From: Seriola aureovittata
Taxonomy: Eukaryota > Chordata > Actinopteri > Carangiformes > Carangidae
DNA: 64,000 bases
Assembly: GCF_021018895.1 (NCBI RefSeq)
Contig: NC_079376.1
Span: 18,822,001-18,886,000 of the forward strand
Reading direction: 5' to 3'
Shown: piece by piece, positions 38,426 through 47,667 of the stretch
Numbering within the stretch: the stretch's first letter is position 1
Layout: each line of letters begins with the position of its first letter
The notes under the pieces: generated by a model
Databases searched by the model: none
What the model saw: the letters and a program-made list of their open reading frames with translations, nothing else
What the model was told of the DNA's origin: nothing
Translations under genes and position numbers: made by a program

Positions 38426-39301
38426 ACAGGAGATCAAGCCACTGATCCTGTTAAACAATGACCAGTAGAGAGTGAAGGAAGCCTAATGGTACACAACACA
38501 GGTTTGCTCTTCAGCTTAGTGCTTTATTGAGCAATGATAGGCCCTAATCTAGCCTGATCCTCTGTCGCTACAAGCATATGCCTGTGATAATGCCCTCATT
38601 TTCTGGTCACCTGAGCACTTTCATTGGAGTGCACCCCGTGAGGCAGCAGAAAGGGGGTCTCTAAAGCCTAAAAATAAGTCTGTCACAGAGCCCTTGAATT
38701 GGATGAAGGGTCCTGAAAGGTGGCATCCAGAGAAGAAAGTCAAACACCCTGATGCAGGGTTAAAAATTGAAGGATTATGTGAAAACATGGAGGGTGGCTA
38801 CGCTTTCATTTGTAAAATGCAAAGCCCAGAGATCCTTGTGTCTCTCTGTGTGGCCCGTTGCCTCTGTAAACACATGAATAAGAATAAGAATGAGCAGGAG
38901 AATGGGTTTTATCTGGCTCATGCATATAATAATGGAGTAAGAGAAGGCCTGATTACACTCCATTCATTAGGTTAGAGCCCCTAAAAAATGATCCATATAT
39001 GTGTTCAGAGTGTTTACTAGTACGCAACTTCTCTTAGCTGTTTCTTCTCATTGATTTTCTTTATCTCCATTCATTTTATATGAGTGACAGTCTTACTAAT
39101 CTAATTTCATGAGCGGTTAATGAGTATCCTGGCACATTTCTTCTAAATTTATAGATTATTTATTAAGAGCATTAAGACAACATTATTGGTTGTTTCCTTC
39201 TCTCTGGACTGTGTAAAACACAGTGAAAGGTGTGGCACAGAACCAGCCATTAAAAGGTCTGACTGGAAAAAGGATGAAATCCGGACCATTGTGTCCAACA
39301 T

Positions 39302-39327
39302 AGTTAATTAGGACCTGACCCAATTAA
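39302..39327. promoter_or_regulatory. Paired TAAT module, upstream copy
   Basis: AGTTAATTAGG, then CCTGA, then CCCAATTAA within 26 bases. It has two homeodomain-type cores (TTAATTA at 39,304-39,310 and CCAATTAA at 39,320-39,327) around a TGACCC half-site. The same order of words appears downstream of olig4 at 45,555-45,585. It lies about 2.9 kb upstream of the olig4 start codon, so an enhancer role for that gene is plausible but unproven. Confidence 0.4.
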
Positions 39328-39467
39328 CAGAGAAGAGTCCAGCAGCCATGTTGGCTTCGAGCCTAACGATGGGAAAATCCATATGCTCCAAATAAATGGC
39401 CCATGTTGGCTCTCAAGGTTTCCCAATTATAATATCACTGAATGTTGGCTGAGCCAAAGCACCCTGC

Positions 39468-39485
39468 GGGGCCCCCTGATGGCGC
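39468..39485 (-). promoter_or_regulatory. CTCF-like motif
   Basis: The plus-strand GGGGCCCCCTGATGGCGCT matches the reverse form of the CTCF core (GCCCCCTnnTGG). It lies about 2.4 kb upstream of the olig4 promoter. Motif evidence only. Confidence 0.4.
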
Positions 39486-39489
39486 TGTG

Positions 39490-40970
39490 GGGGGGGTCCT
39501 GAGGGCCCTTGATTCCCACTCCTCTAACTTTTTGTGGGTCCAATGTCTTTCGGATCTTAAAGAATACACACAGTGAGATGCAGACCGTTGTGAGCTTCAA
39601 TGCAAGTCCAGCGAAATTAAAACACAACACTGGTAATTATGAAATATAAATGCACGTTTAAACACAAATAAACAAACTTGGTTGAGCCACCCACTCGCAG
39701 ATAAAAATACAAATCAACAGAATGACTTCATGCAACACAAAGGGTGCTATTGATTCATTTACGTGTCCGTGTGGAAAATGATATGTAGGAAAAAAGAACA
39801 CAAATAAACAAAAGCAGGAGATAAAATTACTATAAAGGGCAAAAAGAGTAAAAGAATGAATCATCCAATCTCTTCGCTTAAATATCTGAGAATTGATGTT
39901 TGTCAAAGAGAGGGAGAAATTGCCAATTTGGAGATTTATTTAGCCCATAAGAGGGAGGCATTCACATCTGAGAGGGTTAGGTGAGGAATTAGACTTGAAG
40001 CCATTTTTGCAGCGTCACTGGATTGTATTTGTTTTCAAATAAGAGAAGTTTTAGAAATGTCATTAGATCATAGATGAATACATAAGGGTCAAAAAGCAGA
40101 TGGATTTTGGAAGGAATCAGGATTATTACTGAATATATCAATATTTTTTGGACAAAGGATGTTGAAAGAATACAGCATTTGTTTCCTTACTGAAAAAGGA
40201 ATAATCAACCTTTTTACCCACTGAGATACTTGCTAAAGAAAATTTTGAAAACATGGTTGTAATATTAAAAGCTTTGAATTTATGGTCTTTTACACTTGCA
40301 ATTTATGTATCAACTGAGAGTAATGATATTTTGGAAATTATATTTTTTCAGAAGAGGGATGTTGATAATGTTGTTAGAAACAGAAACAGCCTCAGACACC
40401 ACCCTGAGGAGAAGTAGCCAAAACCGTGGAGCAGAGCTGTGTTAATATATGGAACCAGCAGTATACAAACACATGAATTTCAAGTCAGTGGTCACTCCAA
40501 ATTTACTTTGACAGACTGCAACAATCCTGAAGCTGCACAAAGACGCCCACGGCTGGAGGAGAGCGTCTTCTGGTGTTGGGTAAATATAAACCGGGGCATC
40601 CTACTGTGCACCAAGATGAGAAAAGCAAACAGTTTCTCAGAAGAGCTGACAGATGATGAAACACAGCCCATTCCAGCCATGACGCCTCAAAAATGTTTCC
40701 TCTATTTCAACTGAATATAACCTTGTATATGTGCAATTATTGTGCTCCAGGCGACAATCAATGCCGCATCCAAGGTTCACACAACCAGTGTTTTTTTGTT
40801 TTGTTTTGTTGCAAATCTCTTCCACTGCCCAGGATGGTGTAACACATGAACAGAACATTATCATATTTTCAAACTCCTGGCCCTCGAGCAGCGCCTCACT
40901 GGAGGCTTTGCTTGGCAGAGACGAGGCAGGAAATTCCAGCGCGGAGCGGAGAAATCCAGCCTGTGAACGC

Positions 40971-41020
<50 letters not shown>

Positions 41021-41820
41021 TGTTTGATCCAGCAACAAAATCAGCTCAGCAGATACACGTCTCACATCAAGCCCGAGAGGAATCCATATGTCACTCCACC
41101 TGAGATAAGCATACAGTTTATCTAAAGTTTATCCAACATTCGTGACGGCCCCATTTTCATATCAATGGAGAGAACGTGAAAAAAAGCAAGAAAAAAAAAA
41201 CCTGAGAAAGTGCTAGTAGCTTTACGGTTGAATTAGTGGAAGACAATGCCGTGCCCACTCTTTAGTATCTTTTTAACTACCTCCTCCCCAACTGAAGGAC
41301 CCCCTTCCAGTGATAGTGATGTGATTTCACAGACTGTTTGGGGAGCCAAGTCAAATTTATCTGACCCCTTTTGTCTTGAGCTCCTGGTTGAATTGTACCT
41401 AGTCTGCCATTAACGCTGCTCTTTACATGTTTAAGAACCTCATATGGTGCTTCATACCTTTCTCCAAAGTGTCTCATGGATACCATATGTAAATAAGGCC
41501 TTGAAGGCATCATATATCTGGCATTATGGAGCAGGGCAGTAAAAAATAGTCTGTTTCACTCTGTAGCAGATCTGCGGTCCGCACTCGCACTTTTACTTCA
41601 CTTTGACAGTCATACTTGCTAAACTGCTTTTTTCTTTTTATGCATCATCACACATTGACTGTTTATAACATGCACAACAGTCGTGCTCAACTCCTGGGTG
41701 TACAGCTTAACACAACATGTGGACATCCCCCTGTTTTGGTTAATGTGTAGGGAGTTCAGGGTTGGGGGGGGGGGTTTAAATGTGGGTGTGAGAAGGTGAA
41801 GTGGGGGCTGCAGGAAGGAG
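39490..41820. other. Proximal upstream region of olig4
   Basis: No coding sequence recognised. A GC-richer block at about 40,880-40,975 is followed by a (GA)n tract at 40,976-41,020. A G run lies at about 41,765-41,773. Being within 2.5 kb of the promoter, this is a likely place for regulatory elements, but none can be assigned from sequence alone. Confidence 0.5.
40976..41020. repeat. (GA)n microsatellite
   Basis: About 22 AG units with one AAAG interruption, about 0.9 kb upstream of the olig4 TATA box. Confidence 0.93.
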
Positions 41821-41824
41821 GTGT

Positions 41825-41935
41825 AAGAGGGTGTGGGGGGGTGAAAGTGTGTCCCTTCTGCAATTGGCTGTGGCTCTAAGTGTCTCATTATGCAGCTTAT
41901 TGTTCCTTTGTTGTGCCGGCAGTATAAATACACCC
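41825..41935 (+). promoter_or_regulatory. olig4 core promoter
   Basis: The layout is compact and canonical. A GGGTGTGGGGGG GC/CACC-type box lies near 41,830-41,841, and an inverted CCAAT box (ATTGG) at 41,863-41,867. Two adjacent SOX-type words follow (ATTGTTC at 41,899-41,905 and CCTTTGTTG at 41,905-41,913), then a TATAAATA box at 41,923-41,930. Transcription is therefore expected to start near 41,955, giving a leader of about 210 nt without any upstream ATG. The SOX reading is inference from motif. Confidence 0.7.
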
Positions 41936-42167
41936 CAGTGGGCCCAGAGGGTGACAGTTTAGACAGACTCACTCCTGTGGACAGACTACTCATCACACTG
42001 AATAGCACAGACTGAGAGACTGTGGCGACACTACAGGAAACTGGGGAAGCTTGAAAACAGAGAGAGCATCTATAGAATTTAAGTCCTCAGCTCAAGCTCT
42101 CTGTGTTTAAAGTTGAATTTTTTGGACCTTTTTTTTCTTCTTTTTTCTTTCTCTTGCTGGAACCAAG

Positions 42168-42938
42168 ATGGATTCTGACGCTGGATCCACCTGCAGCCGC
42201 TCCTCATCCCCAGACCTGGTGGTGGATGACTCAGCTGGGAACTTCTTCTCCAACAAGATGTTCCAGACTTACTGTCACGAGAACAGAGCAGACAGCGAGG
42301 CCGGCCAGGGAAGGACGGAGCACTGCGGCGAGGGCGGCAAGAACAAGACCAGGTCTGAACTCAGCAAGGAAGAGGTGCAGGACCTGAGGCTGAAAGTCAA
42401 CAGTCGAGAGAGGAAAAGGATGCATGATCTGAACCAGGCGATGGACGGCCTGAGAGAGGTCATGCCCTACGCTCACGGCCCCTCCGTCCGCAAGCTGTCA
42501 AAAATCTCCACCCTGCTGTTAGCCCGCAACTACATCCTCATGCTGTCCAGTTCTTTGGAGGAGATGAAGAAACTAGTGGGGGATGTTTATGGAGGCAGCG
42601 CTGCCGTCCAGAGCCGCACCGCTGCCCACCCTGCCATCACCCCGACAGCCCCCACAGCCCACCTCCCTCTGCACCCTCTGGCCCAGTCCCTGCACTCTCT
42701 GGTGGGCAGCACGCCCTCCACTCTCCAGCATCACTCATCTTCTTCAGCACCAGCCCCGCACTCCCCTCCATCCGCCAGCTTCCTGGGTTTTCATGCTCCG
42801 GTCCAGGGCCTTCTGAAGGACCCCCTCCACCTGACCAGCTCCTACAGGCACTTCCCCGGCATGCCCTGCCCCTGCTCGCTCTGCCAGCCTCTGCCCACCA
42901 CTACCTCCACATTACACGGCCTGTCTATGAACAAGTGA
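42168..42938 (+). CDS. olig4: Olig-family bHLH transcription factor, most likely Olig4
   Basis: Single-exon gene for 256 residues. Olig proteins are nuclear class II bHLH factors that bind E-boxes and direct neural progenitor patterning. The N-terminus ([18 protein letters not shown]) carries the Ser-rich Olig opening. The bHLH runs from about residue 76 to 132: basic region [14 protein letters not shown] with the DNA-contacting Glu81, helix 1 [10 protein letters not shown], loop [12 protein letters not shown], helix 2 through [20 protein letters not shown]. The family's C-terminal Cys motif [10 protein letters not shown] follows near residue 230. The poly-Ser/poly-His linkers of Olig2 and Olig3 are absent. 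[29 protein letters not shown] and the bsdc1 neighbour favour olig4, reported from fish and frogs, over olig2/3. The start context (AAGATGG) is strong. A pyrimidine tract directly upstream could be an acceptor for a 5' UTR intron. Family certain; paralogue probable. Confidence 0.85.
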   Translation: MDSDAGSTCSRSSSPDLVVDDSAGNFFSNKMFQTYCHENRADSEAGQGRTEHCGEGGKNKTRSELSKEEVQDLRLKVNSRERKRMHDLNQAMDGLREVMPYAHGPSVRKLSKISTLLLARNYILMLSSSLEEMKKLVGDVYGGSAAVQSRTAAHPAITPTAPTAHLPLHPLAQSLHSLVGSTPSTLQHHSSSSAPAPHSPPSASFLGFHAPVQGLLKDPLHLTSSYRHFPGMPCPCSLCQPLPTTTSTLHGLSMNK

Positions 42939-43242
42939 GCGGGGCTCTCTTCGAACTGACCTCTGCTGTTTGAACTGAACAGCTCAGAGAATATTGTTAA
43001 ACAAACTGCTAAAAAAAAATAATGGCTGGTGCCACAATTTGTATATAATGTATATATATCCTCTGCCATGCAAACTGCTGCTATTTTTTTTATCATTTGT
43101 CTCTTGATACAGAAATATTTTAAATGCACGAGGGATTTTATCAGTGGAGCAAAGACTGTAATTTATCTGATATTTTTGATGATGAAAACTGTCAGAAAAA
43201 GGAACTGTTGTGTCCTATTGTGCAGGATTTCTATTTTCTTAA

Positions 43243-43486
43243 ATTAAATTTTCCCTTTTATATTAAAAAAAACTCTTGTTTGCATTCTTCTTTTCATGAA
43301 TTTGATCCTGAAATATTTATACTGATGTCTATTTCTGTGGTTGGTGATGGTTCTGAACAACAAGTCATATATTTCAAAACAATTTCTGTCAGGTATTATT
43401 TCTTTTTACACGGCAGCAGCGTTTTACACATCTACTCACAAATACACATCAGCTGTATGAGAACAATATAGCAACATCTTAATAAA
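43243..43486 (+). terminator. olig4: olig4 3' UTR polyadenylation signals
   Basis: Candidate hexamers downstream of the stop are ATTAAA at 43,243-43,248 and 43,262-43,267, and AATAAA at 43,481-43,486. The last would give a 3' UTR of about 560-570 nt. Which is used cannot be told from sequence. Confidence 0.5.
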
Positions 43487-43499
43487 CAGAAGGGGTTTT

Positions 43500-45540
43500 A
43501 TTGGTGCTGAGACAGACAAGGGAGCAGTGCAAGAATGGATGATTAGGAAAGGGTGTCATTGGTTGCTAACCAGCTTTGGACAGAGCAACCTCTAAAGAGC
43601 TAAGGAGGGACAGAAGGGCGAGACAATGCGCCGGCACAGAGGTTGAATGTGGCGCTCTTGAGCCAGGGGACCATCCATCTTCACCTCAACAGGGTGTAGG
43701 AGATGAAAGGGCGACACAGGCGCCAGGAAGGCCCGTCACTTTTGTCTGATGCAGACATAGCCATGTCCTTAGCTCCACGCCAACGATTTGTCACTGTCTC
43801 ATAAGAACATGAACAAAGGGCAAATTTAAAGCAGAGGACATAATGCGGTCAGTTTAACACAAGTTCCTATAAAACCAGACTGGATTCCATTTTATGAATA
43901 TTTCTACATATTAGCAGCACAAAGTTGCAGTCACAATTGGTTGCATTAGTGTTAAAAATCAACTTCTAGCTGACTGGTAACAATGATTTCTCAACTAAAC
44001 CCCAAACACAACTATTGTACACAGTGATTGCCATGAACATGATTTAGTCAAACAACCCAACAATGGCTGGCCTTCACTTAGCAACAAATCAAGCGTGTAA
44101 AATACATGCTTATCCTCCCACGGCTGACAGATGAGTTGGAGATCAGGGGAGAAATGAAGAGATGTAACACTCATTCTCACCCACCTCCCTCCTGCCCCTC
44201 CTCCTCCTCCTCCTGAGAGCCCTGAATAGGTCTGAACAATAGCCATGCGTGGGACACAAAGGCTGGGGGAGTCCAAGCTCTCGTGCCTGGGACACAGACC
44301 CCCTCCATTCAATCTACATTTCATCATGGTAACAAGCGCTGTCGGGCCAAAAGGCCTGACACCCTCGCTCGCCACAAAGGCGGTTAGCTCTAATATATGA
44401 CGCTATTGACACTGTAAAGAGCCCCTGTCAGTACTGGGGGATTGTCAGCTGTGGGATGTCTCAGTGGGGGGAGGCAGCTGCCAGCCAAACCAAGCAGAGG
44501 AGCTTCTGTCGTGGGGACTGGCGTTGCATCGTCACCTGGTCCCTGGTCCCTTGACACAGAGACCCCTGGTCCTCCCACAAGGGCCCCCCCCTTTATTTGG
44601 GCACAGGTGGGAATGGGAAGCAGAACACATTGTGGAGATTAGTGTGGATCGGCCTCCCTTTGCTCTAGGTAGATAATTAGAGACACTGACTTGTGCAAAG
44701 CTGGTGTTTCCTGATCGGCACCAGATGGTGTTAACCCACGGTATGGCATCAGCAGTCTGGACTGTGTGTGTGTGTGTGTGGGTGTGATGAGTGTGGTTTG
44801 TAATGGATATGCCTCTTAAATCATACAATATGGGCAGGTCCTCTGTGTGCCATTATGGTCAGCCGCTGCTGTCATCATGATGCTCTTTAGCATACGCTAA
44901 CCAGCAGCGGCAGAACTGGTTTTAGTCACAATGTTGTGCACAATTAACTCTGGAGATTAAACACAATGATACAGAAAAGGGTCATTACAGCAGGGGCAGA
45001 GGAAATATTCAGGTACTAAATAAAAGTGGCAAAATGATGTTGAAATACATGTAATAGTCCTGCAGTGTTAACTGGCCCAGGTGAAAGTTTTAACTACTTT
45101 GCTTAGTGTTGGGCAATTTAATATATAAAACCTCAATGTTATAAGGACATTTCTGTTGATAATTGAGTCCTTAAGACTTTATTTTATTGTGCATTGAAAA
45201 TACAATACAATTGAGTATGACTCAGACTACCTTACAACTGAATGTCTGCATCTTAAATCAAGAAAGAATACGGCACTAAAATTATGAAAAAGTTGAATGT
45301 ACAAAAACAAATTCAGGTCTGACAGATAAAAGCTCATAGCCCACATGTCCCGCGACAATGGACTAGACACTAACGTCTCCAACAACACAAAGGACGCAGT
45401 GATGATAACACACATTCCCCTTTGGTGAATTAAATGTCATGCAAACACTATCACACCGTGCGCATGTAGACAGATGGATAAGTTAACTGCTTCAGATACT
45501 GATCAATAGAGGAGTACTTGTCCCAACTTGGCTCAGCCCA
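43500..45540. other. Intergenic between olig4 and bsdc1, first part
   Basis: No gene recognised. The segments 43,500-43,800 and 44,100-44,760 are GC-balanced and contain E-box and ATAATTAG words (e.g. near 44,670), so they are candidate olig4 downstream enhancers. A short (GT)n tract lies at 44,763-44,780. At 45,010-45,200 phrases resemble a dispersed teleost repeat (TAATAGTCCTGCAG, TTTAACTACTTTGC). Confidence 0.45.
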
Positions 45541-45551
45541 ACCTGCATTGA

Positions 45552-45680
45552 CAGAGTTAATTAGGGGCCTGAAAGACCCAATTAAGAGGATTGAAGGGCT
45601 GGACAGGGGAGACATATTGCAGGACATACGCACACATTGTGCATCGTCTGGATAAAGGGGGAGTTCAATTAAGAGAGAAC
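45552..45680. promoter_or_regulatory. Paired TAAT module, downstream copy, with further homeodomain sites
   Basis: AGAGTTAATTAGG, then GCCTGA, then GACCCAATTAAGAGG. TTAATTA lies at 45,557-45,563 and CCAATTAA at 45,578-45,585. A third TCAATTAAGAG follows near 45,666. The word order mirrors the 39,302-39,327 module, with 5 extra bases between the two TAAT cores. It lies about 2.6 kb downstream of the olig4 stop and 2 kb upstream of bsdc1. This is a candidate neural enhancer by motif content only. Confidence 0.4.
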
Positions 45681-46594
45681 ACACTTCCAGAGGCTTGTTG
45701 CCTGTTCTTTTTCATTTTGTGTTCAATAAAGCCCACAGCCCCCTTTTAACCCAGAATACTGATGAGGGGAAAGCACAGCTGCTGGTGCTTCACGCGCATA
45801 TGCAATACGCTCACATGCAATACGCTCACATGCACGTCCACAGATTTAACAGAGAGGAGGAGATTGATGAGGGGATTCAGGTTAGAATTACTAAACAATG
45901 ATTAGAAAGCAAAATGATTCAAGGAGAAAAGGTTTGGGCTGGATACATTTGTTTGGTTTCATACACAGCTTATTGGTTAAACAGGTTTTAATGAAAAGAA
46001 AACAACTTGCATATGCTTCACTAGTCCCCCCATGGAGGAATCATATTACAGTTTTTCCTTCTTTGTTTTGATGCACTTCTGCCAACTGGGTTCTGAAACA
46101 GCAGCGATGGCAAATACTTCACTTCTGATGATTGCCGGTTCTTTTCGCACAACACTCACATAGGAAACATGACTCACAGAGCTTTTAACACAAGTTTCAA
46201 ATGAATCTTCTGTTTGCATTAGTTTCCATCTGGTTCCCATATGTATGGGGTAGGTAAGGGTAATCATTTTTTTTTCCTTTTTTTATTTTTTAAAATCAAG
46301 ATTTGTATTACTTTTAAAATTGAATAGGTATCTTTTAGCCCAACAAATTTTAGGCGCTCAGTAAAATGGGAAGGCCACTGGACACTCCTTAAGGCAACCA
46401 GCCACAAACTGTATTTATTGAAGTCTGGTTTTGAGGTATAGTATAAACTAATTTAGACTTTTGGGGGGGGAGGGGGCGCAAGGTGTAGACAACACATGTG
46501 GTCAACATGTACAACACAGACAAATGACACATCTGGACAAGACAAGTACAGTTCAAAATGGAATATATATAGAAAAATGTTTTGTTGCACTGGA

Positions 46595-47302
46595 ATCTAA
46601 CCAAATACATTTACTAATTTACTGTTCTTAAATACACCTTTGAGGTACTTGTACTTTACGTGGGTCTTTTCTTTTCATGCAGCTTTGTAATTGTACTCTA
46701 CTACATTTCAGAAGCTATACTGTACTTTTTGTCATCTACATTTAATTCACAAATGTAGATTTTTGCATACAAAACATAGGAAGAATATGTGTGTTATAGA
46801 CCTCTCAATATATACAGGTACACCTCTCAAATGTGAGGATTTGCTGCTTTTCCTTTTAATGACCTTAATGCATTTTTATAAGATTGAAGTTTGGACTAGA
46901 CAAAAAAAGTACTCTGAAGGTGTCACTTTGAGCGCTGGGTAATTGTGGTGGACAATTAGTGCTATTTTCATAATAATTAAAAATAAAACAGTCAATAAAT
47001 AAATAAAAATCACCAGATTAATCAATAGTGAAAATATTCATTAGTTGCAGTCATAGCACCGCCTCGGCCAACTACAACAGAAATGTGCTGCAGTACAGTT
47101 ATAATCGCATGCTATAATATAGTGTAAATGTCACAGGGACCATTTTTCTGCATTGAGGAAGAGGTATTCTTTTAATGCTTAAAATACATTTTCCTGGTTA
47201 TGCATTCATTCTTGTATTAAGTAACATATTCGATGCAGGAGTTTAACTTGTAGCTAACAGAGTATTTTTGCTAATCTTGAAAACTTCTTCCACCACTGGT
47301 GT
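46595..47302 (+). repeat. Dispersed teleost repeat (TTGAGGTACTTGTACTTTAC type)
   Basis: Phrases such as TTTGAGGTACTTGTACTTTAC (split), CTCTACTACATTTCAGA, CTGTACTTTTTGTC and, near the right end, TAACAGAGTATTTTTGC and CTTCTTCCACCACTGGTG match a non-coding repeat abundant in fish genomes. Several hundred bases in the middle are diverged or lost. The short frame at 46,691-46,942 is repeat-derived. Confidence 0.65.
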
Positions 47303-47589
47303 TAATGTACGTACTCTATGAACAAATGTTGAAAAACAGCACCTCTACAGATGCACCAAAACAATGGAGAAAAACCATACGTCACCACATCCTCTTGTTG
47401 GATCCTGTTGCCCACAGTTCACTCGGCCTTTAGCGTTACCGTCATATTTGGTCTTCTGCAGCCACCGTAGACACCTCAAATGCTATTAAACATTTCCTGG
47501 TTATAAACTGAAAAGAAGACTACTTAAAATGAGAACCTCTCTGCATATGTGACTGTGATTGTCTGTATATCAGAGTAGAGAAGTCATGT

Positions 47590-47667
47590 TGCATCACGTG
47601 TGTGTTGTTTAAAACCATGGAGCCGGGGTTAGAGTTCAGTAAATACTGATGATGTCATCGTCTGAAG
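47590..47667 (+). promoter_or_regulatory. bsdc1: bsdc1 promoter-proximal region and 5' leader
   Basis: A CACGTG E-box lies at 47,595-47,600 and a TGATGTCATCG ATF/CRE-like word at about 47,648-47,660, just before the start codon. No TATA box is evident. If transcription begins upstream of 47,617, the leader contains an upstream open frame (47,617-47,649). Confidence 0.5.
47617..47649 (+). other. Upstream open reading frame in the bsdc1 leader
   Basis: An ATG in strong context (A at -3, G at +4) opens a 10-codon frame closed by TGA at 47,647-47,649, 18 nt before the bsdc1 ATG. It would be a translational brake only if the transcript starts upstream of it, which is not known. Confidence 0.5.

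Larger units (their letters stand above)
34161..39290. other. Intergenic, no gene recognised
   Basis: No supported coding sequence. The stretch holds a 22-bp palindrome at 36,804-36,825 and a (GT)n tract at 38,379-38,425. The segments 37,560-38,110 and 38,500-39,120 are candidate conserved elements by appearance only. The minus frame at 34,670-34,960 did not match any transposase I know. Confidence 0.55.

Noticed and set aside
42103..42816. Other frames overlapping olig4 on both strands
   Set aside because: Shadow frames of a GC-rich coding exon; only the 42,168-42,938 frame carries the bHLH.
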